Below are positions 1 to 7,319 of a DNA stretch of 54,050 nucleotides, piece by piece. Source of the DNA: Streptomyces sp. CHD11 (GTDB taxonomy: Bacteria; Actinomycetota; Actinomycetes; Streptomycetales; Streptomycetaceae); the NCBI RefSeq assembly GCF_018638295.1, contig NZ_JABTTS010000030.1, positions 135,884 to 189,933 on the forward strand, in the 5' to 3' direction. The position numbers and the translations under genes are program-made. Position 1 is the first letter of the stretch. Each line of letters starts with the position of its first letter. Under the pieces are notes generated by a model. That model was not told where the DNA came from, did no database searches, and saw nothing but the letters and a program-made list of their open reading frames with translations.

Positions 1-72
1 GCGGGGCCGCCCCCGGGGCGGGCCCGCGCGCACCTGCGGGCCCGCCCGCACGAGCCCGCGCACGCCTACGGG

Positions 73-1038
73 TCAGGGCTCGACGACGGTCTCCTGCGCG
101 GCCGCCGTGTCCCCCGCGATCAGCCGCGCGTCCACCGGCACGTTCCGCTTCACCAGGGCCAGCGCCACCGGTCCGAGTTCGTGATGCCGTACGGACGTCG
201 TGACGAACCCGATCTTCCGTCCGTCCGGGCCGTCGTCCGCCAGCCGGATCTCGGTGCCCGGCACCGGCAGGTGCACCTCGCTGCCGTCCAGGTGGAGGAA
301 GACCAGCCGGCGCGGCGGCTTGCCGAGGTTCTGCACCCGGGCGACCGTCTCCTGCCCCCGGTAACAGCCCTTCTGCAGATGCACGGCGCCGCCGATCCAC
401 CCCAGTTCGTGCGGGATGGTGCGGTGATCGGTCTCGAAGCCGAGCCGGGGCCGCTGCTGCTCGACCCGCAGCGCCTCGTGCGCGAGCAGCCCGGCGGGCG
501 GTCCGGCCTTCTCCGCGAACGACTCCAGTTCTCCCCGGGGCAGGAACAGCTCCCGTCCGTACGGCGTCTCGCGGACGGCGACGCCCTCCGGCACCTCCGT
601 GATGGACCCGGCCGGCAGATGCACCACCGCGACGTCGGCGGTCCGGTCGGCGACCTCCACCCGGTAGAAGAACTTCATCGACTCCAGGTACCCGATCAGC
701 GCGTTCTGGGTGCCGGGCTCGACATGCGCCCAGACCGTCTCGCCGTCGTCGACCAGATAGAGCGCGTGCTCGATGTGGCCGTGGGTGGAGAGGATCAGGG
801 CCTCGGTGGCCTGGCCCGGCGGCAGATCACTGACGTGCTGGGTGAGCAGCAGATGCAGCCAGCCGAGCCGCTCCGGCCCGGTGACGGTGACGACCCCGCG
901 GTGGGACAGGTCGACGAAACCGGTGCCGTCGGCGAGGGCGCGCTGTTCGCGGAAAAGGTCGCCGTAGTGGGCGGCCACGCCTTCGTCCACGCCCTCGGCG
1001 GGGACGGCGCCGGGCAGGGTCAGCAGGGGGCTCTTCAT
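73..1038 (-). CDS. ygfZ: YgfZ/GcvT-like folate-binding protein
   Basis: A 321-aa cytosolic protein of the YgfZ branch of the GcvT/COG0354 family. Members bind tetrahydrofolate and help assemble or repair Fe-S clusters in certain enzymes. The diagnostic YgfZ motif KGCYRGQE is visible near residue 223, followed by VARVQNLGKPPRRLV; the N-terminal part has the GcvT-like VTGPERLGWLHLLLTQHV segment. The length is normal for actinobacterial members. It lies 9 bases downstream of the Fur-family gene on the same strand, so the two are probably co-transcribed. A true aminomethyltransferase is less likely because the KGCYxGQE motif is characteristic of YgfZ. The function is inferred from the family. Confidence 0.88.
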   Translation of the reverse strand: MKSPLLTLPGAVPAEGVDEGVAAHYGDLFREQRALADGTGFVDLSHRGVVTVTGPERLGWLHLLLTQHVSDLPPGQATEALILSTHGHIEHALYLVDDGETVWAHVEPGTQNALIGYLESMKFFYRVEVADRTADVAVVHLPAGSITEVPEGVAVRETPYGRELFLPRGELESFAEKAGPPAGLLAHEALRVEQQRPRLGFETDHRTIPHELGWIGGAVHLQKGCYRGQETVARVQNLGKPPRRLVFLHLDGSEVHLPVPGTEIRLADDGPDGRKIGFVTTSVRHHELGPVALALVKRNVPVDARLIAGDTAAAQETVVEP

Positions 1039-1047
1039 ACGCCAAGC

Positions 1048-1485
1048 CTACGACTCGGCGGACGCGGCCTTCCCGGCGCAGTCCTCGCACCGGCCGAAGA
1101 TCGCGAAGTGCTTCATGTCGGTGTCGAAACCGAACTGCTCACGCAGCTTGGCGGTGAAGCCGGCGGCGACCTCCACGTCCGCCTCGATGACGTCGGTGCA
1201 GTCCCGGCAGACCAGGTGCAGATGGTGGTGCCGGTCCGCGAGGTGGTAGGTCGGGGCGCCGTGCCCGAGGTGGGCGTGGCTGACCAGGCCCAGCTCCTCC
1301 AGCAGCTCCAGGGTGCGGTACACGGTGGAGATGTTGACCCCCGACGCCGTCTTGCGCACTTCCACGAGAATGGCGTCGGGAGTCGCGTGCTCCAGGGTGT
1401 CGACGGCTTCGAGCACGAGTTGCCGCTGCGGCGTCAGCCGGTAGCCGCGCTGCCTGAGGTCGCTCTTCCAGTCGGTGCTCACCAC
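1048..1485 (-). CDS. nur: Fur-family nickel-responsive repressor Nur
   Basis: A 145-aa Fur-family metalloregulator. Residues 1-80 form the winged helix (LTPQRQLVLEAV, ISTVYRTLELLEELGLV); the rest is the metal-binding and dimerisation part. Histidines 33, 70, 72, 86, 88, 90 and 126 sit where the known Streptomyces Nur places its Ni and M-site ligands, and the two CxxC pairs (Cys93/96 and Cys133/136) fit a structural site. Nur with Ni represses nickel uptake and the Fe superoxide dismutase. The start at 1485 is a GTG. Zur, FurA and CatR are alternatives, but the His pattern favours Nur. No operator was identified. Confidence 0.78.
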   Translation of the reverse strand: MVSTDWKSDLRQRGYRLTPQRQLVLEAVDTLEHATPDAILVEVRKTASGVNISTVYRTLELLEELGLVSHAHLGHGAPTYHLADRHHHLHLVCRDCTDVIEADVEVAAGFTAKLREQFGFDTDMKHFAIFGRCEDCAGKAASAES

Positions 1486-1501
1486 ACCACGAGTCTAGGA
1501 C

Positions 1502-2077
1502 CTACTTGAAGAAGGCGATCCCGTCGTCCGGCATGTCGTCGGGCAGGGCCTTGGCCCAGCGCTCGACCTCCTCGGGGGTGACGACCTTCTTCAGGTGCGC
1601 CGACATGTAGGGCCGCAGCTCGACCTCGGGCGTCTGCTTCTCACCGACCCACATCAGGTCGCTCTTCACATAGCCGTACAGCCGCTTGCCGCCGCTGTAG
1701 GGCCCCGACGCGGCGGTGCGCGCCACCGCGTCCGTGACCAGGTCGATCTGCGGCTTCCGGTCGGCCAGCTCGCCGTACCAGATCTCGATGACACCGTCGT
1801 CGCGGGTCATCGTCACCTCGACCTTGCGGCCGGCGTCGATCCGCCAGAAGCCGTGCTCGGACTCCAGCGGGCGGACCTTGTTGCCGTCATCGTCCAGCAC
1901 CCACGTGTGGGAGCTGTACTCCAGGAAGTCCCGGCCGTCGTGGGCGAAGGTGACCTCCTGGCCGAAGTTGCACTTCTCGGCGCCGGGAAAGTCGTGCACA
2001 CCCGCACCCGCCCAGTCGCCGAGCAGGAACGCGAGCGGGACAAGGTCCTTGTGCAGGTCGGACGGGATCTCGATCAT
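1502..2077 (-). CDS. nitrobindin-like heme-binding beta-barrel protein (FABP/DUF1794 family)
   Basis: A 191-aa protein of the nitrobindin family (THAP4-like, formerly UPF0678/DUF1794). The N-terminal signature GDWAGAGVHDFPG (around residues 21-33) matches the GxWxGxG motif of these 10-stranded barrels, and the C-terminal part carries a conserved PYMSAHLKKV-type segment with the likely proximal His. Bacterial nitrobindins bind ferric heme and can react with NO or peroxynitrite; the role in Streptomyces is not established. It ends 16 bases upstream of nur on the same strand, and the pairing suggests stress or metal linkage. No signal peptide is seen. Confidence 0.85.
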   Translation of the reverse strand: MIEIPSDLHKDLVPLAFLLGDWAGAGVHDFPGAEKCNFGQEVTFAHDGRDFLEYSSHTWVLDDDGNKVRPLESEHGFWRIDAGRKVEVTMTRDDGVIEIWYGELADRKPQIDLVTDAVARTAASGPYSGGKRLYGYVKSDLMWVGEKQTPEVELRPYMSAHLKKVVTPEEVERWAKALPDDMPDDGIAFFK

Positions 2078-2102
2078 GAGCGGAACTTCCTGGCGTCGGT
2101 GA

Positions 2103-2201
2103 TCAGCGCTGGCCCTGGTACAGCTTCTTCACGGTCAGCCCGGCGAAGGCGAGAACGCCGACGGCGACGAGGACCAGCAGGATTTCGAAGAAGAGGATCA
2201 C
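2103..2201 (-). CDS. 32-aa single-TM hypothetical peptide
   Basis: A GTG-started 32-codon ORF. It is preceded by a clear Shine-Dalgarno AAGGAG with 6-base spacing. The product is almost entirely one hydrophobic helix (VILFFEILLVLVAVGVLAFA) followed by a basic tail GLTVKKLYQGQR, so it is a likely inner-membrane micropeptide with the tail in the cytosol. The stop lies 25 bases upstream of the nitrobindin start on the same strand, suggesting shared transcription. The function is unknown. The ribosome-binding site, helix and positive C-terminus make it more than a chance ORF. Confidence 0.6.
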   Translation of the reverse strand: MILFFEILLVLVAVGVLAFAGLTVKKLYQGQR

Positions 2202-2235
2202 GGGGCGCTCCTTGAGCGGGGGTGCGAGGGTGTGC

Positions 2236-2278
2236 ACAGGGCCGGGCCCCAGCTTACGCGGCGGGGGCCGGCCCCTGT
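2236..2278 (-). terminator. imperfect GC-rich inverted repeat, probable terminator
   Basis: ACAGGGCCGGGCCCC (2236-2250) can pair, with small bulges, with GGGGGCCGGCCCCTGT (2263-2278). It sits just after the stop of the 2304-3170 gene and would separate that three-gene unit from the micropeptide/nitrobindin/nur unit. No U-tract follows, which is usual in Streptomyces. Confidence 0.5.
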
Positions 2279-2303
2279 CGTGCGAGGTCCGCCTCGCCGT
2301 GCC

Positions 2304-3170
2304 TCAGCCCAGCAACTGGCTCTGCAGCATCACCGTCTGGTGGAAGGGCACCGTGTGCGCGGTCCCCTTCCGGGACTGCAGCACGACGGCGAGCACGTCA
2401 CCGGCGGCGAGGTACGCCTGCCGGTCGTGCTCGGCGCCGTAGGGCCTGGCCTCGTCGTAGACGGTGCGCTGGACGCCGGCGACTTCCGCCGTCTGCGGGA
2501 AGGTCTCGTCGCTGATGGCGCTCTCCGTGCCGGTCACGCGATACGCGGGTGCGGTGTACGGATAGAGCACACCGTGGAATCTGCCGTCCGCCACGGTCGC
2601 GGTGTCGAACCTCAGCAGGTAGATGCGGGTGCGGGTGCCGTCCTCGGTGGTCCAGCCGCGTGCCGAGATGTACCGGAGACCACCGTCGACGAGCTGCTGG
2701 CGGAAGGCGTCCCGGTCCGCCTTCCCCGCGATTTCCTCCAGGAAGACGTCCGTGGCCAGCCACCCGTCCGCACCACGCAGCGCCTTGTTCTCCTTCGCCC
2801 CCGCCGGAGCGGGCAGCAGGAGGGCGCGCAGGTCGGCGTGGTGGGAGCCGGCCGGGTTCGACTCGGCCTGCGGCCCGGGACTGCCGGAGGGAAGCGGCGG
2901 CTTCACCAGCCGCGGATAGTCCCACCGTCCGTCGGACTCGGTTGCCAGACCGGGTACGTCCGTACGCTCCATACGGGTGATCCCGTACGCCGTACCCGCG
3001 CCGGCCGCGACGAAGACGACGACGGCGGCGGTCCAGCGCAGGGCGGCGCGCAGCACCCGGCGGTCCTTGCGCACCGGCGGCTGTGTCCCGGCCGGCACGA
3101 CCGGTCCCGAGGGAATCACCGGTGGCTCGGCGGGCGGGGCCGGGACAAAGGACTGCTGCTGCTCGGTCAT
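2304..3170 (-). CDS. membrane-anchored hypothetical protein (third gene of a coupled triplet)
   Basis: A 288-aa protein. It has a Pro-rich cytosolic N-terminus (about 1-35), an Arg/Lys cluster, one TM helix (WTAAVVVFVAAGAGTAYGI, about 47-65) and an extracytoplasmic domain of about 220 aa. A segment DLRALLLPAPAGAK matches DLRKLLLKKPRGAK of the gene at 3955-4914, followed in both by L-x2-A-x2-W-L, so the two are paralogues. Its ATG overlaps the stop of the preceding gene (ATGA, 3167-3170), indicating translational coupling. I recognise no named family. The topology suggests a surface or envelope-sensing role, but no function can be assigned. Confidence 0.75.
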   Translation of the reverse strand: MTEQQQSFVPAPPAEPPVIPSGPVVPAGTQPPVRKDRRVLRAALRWTAAVVVFVAAGAGTAYGITRMERTDVPGLATESDGRWDYPRLVKPPLPSGSPGPQAESNPAGSHHADLRALLLPAPAGAKENKALRGADGWLATDVFLEEIAGKADRDAFRQQLVDGGLRYISARGWTTEDGTRTRIYLLRFDTATVADGRFHGVLYPYTAPAYRVTGTESAISDETFPQTAEVAGVQRTVYDEARPYGAEHDRQAYLAAGDVLAVVLQSRKGTAHTVPFHQTVMLQSQLLG

Positions 3171-3958
3171 ACGGCCTTCCCCGGTTCGTCGATACGGTCG
3201 AGTTGCTCACGGACCAGGCCGGCGACGCTCTTGGTGTCGATGGGCGCCACGGCATCCGCTGTGACGGTGACCAGGACGTTGCCGACGTGGGCGGAGCAGA
3301 ACATGGTGTCGATGGCCAGGTCCGCGCCCTTGGGCGGCAGGAAGCAGGCGGCGTTCTTGTGCCCCTTGATCTTCGGTCCCTTGCGCAGGATGTCCAGGGA
3401 CTCGAGGAATTCGGTCTGGAACCGTGCGAGATCCCGTACGGCGGACCGGTTGTCCATCTGCGCGAGAACGATGCTCGCCGTGTAGGCGTCGTCCTGATAG
3501 ATGCTGACCGACCCGCTGGTGTAGCTGCGCATCGCCATCCCGGTGATACGACGCCTGTCGACTTCCTTCTCCAGCCGTTTGCGCTGCGAGCGCGGCAGAC
3601 CCCGCAGGGACTCCTTCTGCAGTGCGGTCGCCCGGGCACCACTGAGCTGGGCGTCCGAGCCGAACTCGCCGATGTCCGGCCCTCGTAGCCTGCCATCGTC
3701 GCCGTACGGGAGGAGCAGCCCCGCGAGGCCCTGCGGCGCCGGTACCTCCTCTCCGGCAGCGGTCCTGGGGAACTTCCACGACGGAACCCCGGGGTCCCGG
3801 TCGGCGCTCCTCACGGTCACGGCGGTGTAGCCCATACCGGCGACGACAGCACCGGCCAGCAGCACACATCCCACCACCGCGGCGACACGCGTGCCACGTC
3901 GCACGCGTCCGCGGCCCACCTCGTGCGACCGACCGGACTCGTCGGGTCTCTCACTCAC
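3167..3958 (-). CDS. membrane-anchored hypothetical protein (second gene of a coupled triplet)
   Basis: A 263-aa protein from a GTG start that overlaps the upstream stop by 4 bases (GTGA, 3955-3958); this overlap decides the start. Residues 1-22 are charged, a TM helix follows (VAAVVGCVLLAGAVVAGMGY), then an extracytoplasmic domain containing GLAGLLLPYGDDG, a basic stretch (RSQRKRLEKEVDRRR), and two cysteines near the C-terminal third (AACFLPP, MFCSAHVGN) that could form a disulfide outside the cell. It shares architecture and a weak LLLP-type motif with its two neighbours. No family was recognised. It ends by an ATGA overlap with the 2304-3170 gene. Confidence 0.72.
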   Translation of the reverse strand: MSERPDESGRSHEVGRGRVRRGTRVAAVVGCVLLAGAVVAGMGYTAVTVRSADRDPGVPSWKFPRTAAGEEVPAPQGLAGLLLPYGDDGRLRGPDIGEFGSDAQLSGARATALQKESLRGLPRSQRKRLEKEVDRRRITGMAMRSYTSGSVSIYQDDAYTASIVLAQMDNRSAVRDLARFQTEFLESLDILRKGPKIKGHKNAACFLPPKGADLAIDTMFCSAHVGNVLVTVTADAVAPIDTKSVAGLVREQLDRIDEPGKAV

Positions 3959-4914
3959 AGTTGCTCCAACTGCCGCTTGGCCAGATTCACGATCGTCTTC
4001 CGGCTGACGGGCTCCAGCCCGGTCACCCACACGTCCACCGCGATGTCCCCACGCCAAGCATGCGCCCGGGCTCCGTACACAGGCACCTGCCCGGGCCCGG
4101 ACTCCGGCTCGGTCATGACGTACGCCCGGCCGTTGCCGCTCCCAGGTATCTCCCAGTTCTTGTTCGCCACCGCCTCCGCCCAGCGCTGGGCGTCGTCGCT
4201 GGCATCGGCGGCCGCCGGGTAGTCCTCCTGGCGGAACTGGGCGAGGCGGATCTCCACGGTGTACGAGTTGTCGACCTCCCAGGCGGTCTCGACCGCCCGC
4301 CGGAACTCGTCCTGAAGGAGGTCTCCGAACGCCTCGTCGGGGTACGTGTAGTACTCGGCCAGGCCGGCAAGGTCCAGCCATCGGCCTGCTTCCCCCAGCC
4401 ACTCCGCGTCCTTCGCGCCGCGCGGTTTCTTCAGGAGCAGCTTGCGCAGGTCGCCGTCTGTCCTCACACGCCGGTCCTGGGAGGCCGACAGGGGCTCGGG
4501 TCCCTCGCCCTTCGCCTGCGTGAGTACCGGCTGGGACAACGGTGGCAGCTTGGTCGGCTCACGGTCGGCCTGTACGAGATAGCCGGTGCAGGTACCGGCG
4601 ACCAGCCCCAGCACCAGGGCGGCACCGATCAGCGCGGCGGTCCGCCCCCTTCGCCGGGGTCCACGGACCGCGTCCGGCGGCGCGAGGGCCGCGGCCCCGG
4701 CGGCCGGGACGGCCGGGGCCTCCGGCGCCGGGGCGGGCCGGGCTTCCGGCGCCGGGACGGTGTCCGGCTCGACGGCCGGCTCCGGTCTCGGCACATCCGC
4801 CGGTTCCGACACGTCCGCCGGTCCCGGCACATCGGCCGATCCCGGCGCATCCGGGGCTTCGGCTGTTTCTTCGGGTTGTTCCAAGACGTCCCCCCACAAA
4901 GGTGAAGCGCGCAT
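3955..4914 (-). CDS. membrane-anchored hypothetical protein (first gene of a coupled triplet)
   Basis: A protein of about 319 aa if it starts at ATG 4914. A TTG at 4884, preceded 4 bases away by a G-rich Shine-Dalgarno, is an alternative that removes 10 residues. The N-terminal ~100 residues are Pro/Ala/Glu-rich low complexity with repeated A-D-V-P-x-P elements, then an Arg cluster (RGPRRRGR), one TM helix (TAALIGAALVLGLVAGTCTGYL) and an exported domain. DLRKLLLKKPRGAK is shared with the paralogue at 2304-3170. It is transcribed away from the DsrE gene; the 70-base gap holds both promoters. Function unknown. Confidence 0.7.
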   Translation of the reverse strand: MRASPLWGDVLEQPEETAEAPDAPGSADVPGPADVSEPADVPRPEPAVEPDTVPAPEARPAPAPEAPAVPAAGAAALAPPDAVRGPRRRGRTAALIGAALVLGLVAGTCTGYLVQADREPTKLPPLSQPVLTQAKGEGPEPLSASQDRRVRTDGDLRKLLLKKPRGAKDAEWLGEAGRWLDLAGLAEYYTYPDEAFGDLLQDEFRRAVETAWEVDNSYTVEIRLAQFRQEDYPAAADASDDAQRWAEAVANKNWEIPGSGNGRAYVMTEPESGPGQVPVYGARAHAWRGDIAVDVWVTGLEPVSRKTIVNLAKRQLEQL

Positions 4915-4984
4915 TCCGAGTCCGCGCGCAGAGGAGACCCGTGGCCGGCGACCGAAGTTGCGGCGATCATGATTACGATTCGGT

Positions 4985-5347
4985 ATGGCCAAGAAGCTTG
5001 TGATCAAGGTGACCGCGGGAACCGACGCTCCCGAACGCTGCTCGCAGGCGTTCACGGTGGCGGCGGTGGCCGCGGCGAGCGGTGTCGAGGTCTCCCTGTG
5101 GCTCACCGGGGAGTCCGCGTGGTTCGCGCTGCCGGACCGCGCCGCCGAGTTCGAGCTGCCGCACGCCGCCCCGCTGCCCGACCTGCTGGACTCGGTCCTG
5201 GCGGGCGGCCGGGTGACCCTGTGCACCCAGTGCGCGGCCCGCCGCGACATCACGGAGAAGGACGTCCTGGAGGGGGTACGCATCGCCGGGGCCCAGGTCT
5301 TCGTACAGGAGGCCATGACGGACGGCACCCAGGCGCTGGTCTACTGA
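4985..5347 (+). CDS. DsrE family protein
   Basis: A 120-aa cytosolic protein with the DsrE/DsrF-like alpha/beta fold. The strand-loop start KLVIKVTAGTDAPERC, the central VEVSLWLTGESAW and the Cys pair CTQC (around residues 81-84) followed by ARRDITEKDVLEGVRIAGAQVF are typical. Proteins of this fold shuttle sulfur on a conserved cysteine or act as small thiol-handling subunits; the partner here is unknown. No Shine-Dalgarno precedes the ATG. TACGAT at 4974-4979 would place transcription at about the A of the ATG, so the mRNA may be leaderless. A sulfur-transfer gene (rhodanese) lies 1.5 kb away on the other strand. Confidence 0.8.
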   Translation: MAKKLVIKVTAGTDAPERCSQAFTVAAVAAASGVEVSLWLTGESAWFALPDRAAEFELPHAAPLPDLLDSVLAGGRVTLCTQCAARRDITEKDVLEGVRIAGAQVFVQEAMTDGTQALVY

Positions 5348-5361
5348 GAACACCGGGCGGA

Positions 5362-5622
5362 CTACCGGGGGCGTTTCCTGCCGTCCAGTTCGTCCCACCA
5401 CTCGTCGGACTCCGGGTCGCCGGAGGGGTCGTCCCACCAGCGGTCGTCGGGGCCGCGCCGGTTGGCGACCACCGCGGCGAGCGGCGGGATGACCATGGCG
5501 ACCAGGCACATCGCCACGGCGGCCGGCACCGACCAGAGCCGCACCACCCCCCACGCCAGGACGAACAGCCCGACGCAGGTGCCCATCATGACGAGGTACG
5601 TATGCCGCCTGCGCGCGTACAT
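5362..5622 (-). CDS. DUF3099 small membrane protein
   Basis: An 86-aa protein with two adjacent TM helices (YLVMMGTCVGLFVLAWGVVRLW and VPAAVAMCLVAMVIPPLAAVVA) flanked by a basic N-terminus (MYARRRHT) and a C-terminal Trp/Asp-rich tail (DDRWWDDPSGDP, EWWDELDGR). This arrangement is characteristic of the actinobacterial DUF3099 family, whose function is unknown. It converges on the DsrE gene with only 14 bases between the stops. Confidence 0.8.
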   Translation of the reverse strand: MYARRRHTYLVMMGTCVGLFVLAWGVVRLWSVPAAVAMCLVAMVIPPLAAVVANRRGPDDRWWDDPSGDPESDEWWDELDGRKRPR

Positions 5623-5645
5623 ACGTCCAGCGTAGGTCCGGACAT

Positions 5646-5696
5646 GCCGACGGGCCGCGTCCCGGGTGTCCGACCCGTGGGACGCGGCCCGTCGGC
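5646..5696 (-). terminator. strong hairpin terminator of the rhodanese/DUF1416 unit
   Basis: A perfect 18-bp stem: GCCGACGGGCCGCGTCCC (5646-5663) pairs with GGGACGCGGCCCGTCGGC (5679-5696) around a 15-base loop. It begins 12 bases after the DUF1416 stop and lies upstream of the DUF3099 gene. Confidence 0.8.
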
Positions 5697-5708
5697 CGTC
5701 GCCGTGCC

Positions 5709-5996
5709 TCAGACCGCGATCGCGACCTCGGCCAGACCGCCCTGCTGGGCGACGACCGTGCGGTCGGCGGTGCCGCCGGGCACCAGGGCCCGGACCGTCC
5801 AGGTGCCCTCCGCCGCGTAGAAGCGGAACTGTCCGGTGGCGGACGTGGGGACCTCCGCCGTGAACTCGCCGGTCGAGTCCAGCAGACGGACGTAGCCCGT
5901 CACGGGCTCGCCGTCGCGGGTCACCGAACCCTGGATGGTGGTCTCACCGGGCTTGATCGTCGAGGCGTCCGGGCCGCCGGCCTTCGCACCGCACAT
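5709..5996 (-). CDS. DUF1416 domain protein
   Basis: A 95-aa protein of the actinobacterial DUF1416 family, almost always found directly after a rhodanese gene, as here. It reads as a small beta-sandwich (TTIQGSVTRDGEPVTGYVRLLDSTGEFTAEV...), similar to carboxypeptidase regulatory-like folds, with a lone Cys near the start (MCGAKAGG). The Shine-Dalgarno AGGAG is 6 bases before the ATG. It lies 42 bases downstream of the rhodanese gene and ends at a strong hairpin, so the two form one unit. A partner role in sulfur transfer is inferred from gene order only. Confidence 0.85.
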   Translation of the reverse strand: MCGAKAGGPDASTIKPGETTIQGSVTRDGEPVTGYVRLLDSTGEFTAEVPTSATGQFRFYAAEGTWTVRALVPGGTADRTVVAQQGGLAEVAIAV

Positions 5997-6038
5997 GTCG
6001 TACTCCTGAGGGGTTCTGGAAAGGTCGGTGGGGAAGGG

Positions 6039-6884
6039 TTACTTGGCCGGGCCGAGCTCGATCGGCACGCCCACGAGCGAGCCGTACTCGGTCCAGGAGC
6101 CGTCGTAGTTCTTGACGTTCTGCACACCGAGCAGCTCGTGCAGCACGAACCAGGTCAGCGCGGAGCGCTCACCGATACGGCACAGGGCGATGGTGTCCTT
6201 GCCCAGGTCGACCTGCTCGTCCTCGTAGAGCGCCTTGAGCTCGTCGTCGGACTTGAAGGTGCCGTCGTCGTTGGCGTTCTTGGACCACGGGATGTTGCGG
6301 GAGCTCGGCACGTGGCCGGGGCGCTGCGACTGCTCCTGGGGCAGGTGGGCCGGGGCGAGCAGCTTGCCGGAGAACTCGTCGGGGGAACGCACGTCGACGA
6401 TGTTCTGCGAACCGATCGCGGCCACGACGTCGTCGCGGAAGGCGCGGATGGACGCGTCCTGCGGCTTGGCCCGGTAGTCGGTCTTCGGACGCTCCGGCAC
6501 CTCGTCGCCGGGGACCAGCTCGCGGGCGTCCAGCTCCCACTTCTTGCGGCCGCCGTCGAGCAGCTTGACGCTCTCGTGGCCGTACAGCTTGAAGTACCAG
6601 TAGGCGTACGACGCGAACCAGTTGTTGTTGCCGCCGTAGAGGACGACCGTGTGGTCGTTGCCGATGCCCTTGTCCGACAGGAGCTTCTCGAAGCCCGCCT
6701 GGTCGACGAAGTCACGGCGGACCGGGTCCTGGAGGTCCTTCGTCCAGTCGATCCGGATGGCGTTCTTGATGTGGTTCTTCTCGTAGGCGGACGTGTCCTC
6801 GTCCACCTCCACGATGGCGATGGTCGGGTCGTCCAGGTGCTCCTGGAGCCAGTCTGCGTCGACCAGGACGTCGCTGCGGCTCAT
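6039..6884 (-). CDS. thiosulfate/3-mercaptopyruvate sulfurtransferase (rhodanese)
   Basis: A 281-aa tandem-rhodanese enzyme; actinobacterial annotations name it cysA/cysA2 or sseA. It moves sulfane sulfur from thiosulfate to an acceptor through a persulfide on the active-site Cys. Residues 1-130 are the inactive N-terminal rhodanese domain (DDPTIAIVEVDEDT, HIKNAIRIDW); the C-terminal domain has NIVDVRSPDEF and the catalytic loop CRIGERS. The start was set at ATG 6884 because GGAGGAG lies 6 bases upstream; reading further upstream adds only non-conserved residues. A Cys/Arg-rich leader ORF and a hairpin lie upstream, suggesting control by cysteine availability. Confidence 0.92.
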   Translation of the reverse strand: MSRSDVLVDADWLQEHLDDPTIAIVEVDEDTSAYEKNHIKNAIRIDWTKDLQDPVRRDFVDQAGFEKLLSDKGIGNDHTVVLYGGNNNWFASYAYWYFKLYGHESVKLLDGGRKKWELDARELVPGDEVPERPKTDYRAKPQDASIRAFRDDVVAAIGSQNIVDVRSPDEFSGKLLAPAHLPQEQSQRPGHVPSSRNIPWSKNANDDGTFKSDDELKALYEDEQVDLGKDTIALCRIGERSALTWFVLHELLGVQNVKNYDGSWTEYGSLVGVPIELGPAK

Positions 6885-6984
6885 GCTTTTCTCCTCCGGG
6901 GCAGGTGCGGCGGGGCGTGCGAGCGAGAGGTGCGCGGCCTGCGCGGGCCGGCGCACGGATGCCCTCAGCGGGGCGGGGTGGGGT

Positions 6985-7004
6985 GCGGACGTCGACGCGT
7001 CCGC
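6985..7004 (-). promoter_or_regulatory. hairpin directly after the leader-peptide stop
   Basis: GCGGACG (6985-6991) and CGTCCGC (6998-7004) form a perfect 7-bp inverted repeat starting right at the stop codon of the leader ORF. The position is what a translation-coupled attenuator would need; its role is inferred. Confidence 0.4.
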
Positions 7005-7112
7005 TCAGAAAGGGCGACAGAGCATGGCGGCGACGCGACACAGGTCCACTGCCCGCCGCTTCGTGAGATCCGCCCGTCCCCTCGACTGGGGGACGCTTGT
7101 CTGCCGCTGCAT
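7005..7112 (-). CDS. Cys-containing putative leader peptide upstream of the rhodanese
   Basis: A 35-codon ORF from ATG 7112, ending LTKRRAVDLCRVAAMLCRPF and a stop. The RRxVDLCRVxxxLCR pattern is the hallmark of short leader peptides found in Streptomyces upstream of sulfur and cysteine-related genes. It lies 120 bases upstream of the rhodanese start on the same strand and is followed at once by a hairpin (6985-7004). Two Cys codons (TGT) near the 3' end would let ribosome stalling report cysteinyl-tRNA shortage. The ATG lacks a good Shine-Dalgarno, so the true start may differ. The identification rests on the motif and position. Confidence 0.7.
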   Translation of the reverse strand: MQRQTSVPQSRGRADLTKRRAVDLCRVAAMLCRPF

Positions 7113-7319
7113 GGGGTCGATCGTAAGGAGGACAGGGCAGGTGTGTCACCGGCGTGTCGCATCCTGAGACGAGATCGTCCGCCATTCGGGACAGAGGTCC
7201 CGGAAAGGCACGCCGCGTCCGCCCGGGACTCCCGGCCGCCCCTCGTCAGCCCGCCCTCTCATCTGCACTACGGACGCGCCCGTCTCGCCTGACGGACACG
7301 ACCTCCGCCAAACCGTGCC

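Larger units (their letters stand above)
6885..7319. other. 435-bp leader and intergenic region of the rhodanese gene
   Basis: Between the rhodanese start and the DUF2993 stop. The minus strand carries the leader-peptide ORF (7005-7112), a hairpin (6985-7004) and about 100 bases of untranslated leader ending in the rhodanese Shine-Dalgarno. I see no other gene in 7113-7319; ORFs there on the plus strand have no ribosome-binding site or recognisable product. Confidence 0.6.

Noticed and set aside
181..1509. Plus-strand ORF of 442 codons opposite ygfZ and nur
   Set aside because: It is antisense to two genes with clear family motifs; typical high-GC shadow frame.
7024..7170. Plus-strand ORF opposite the leader peptide
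   Set aside because: The minus-strand frame carries the recognisable LCRVxxxLCR leader motif upstream of the rhodanese; the plus frame is its shadow.
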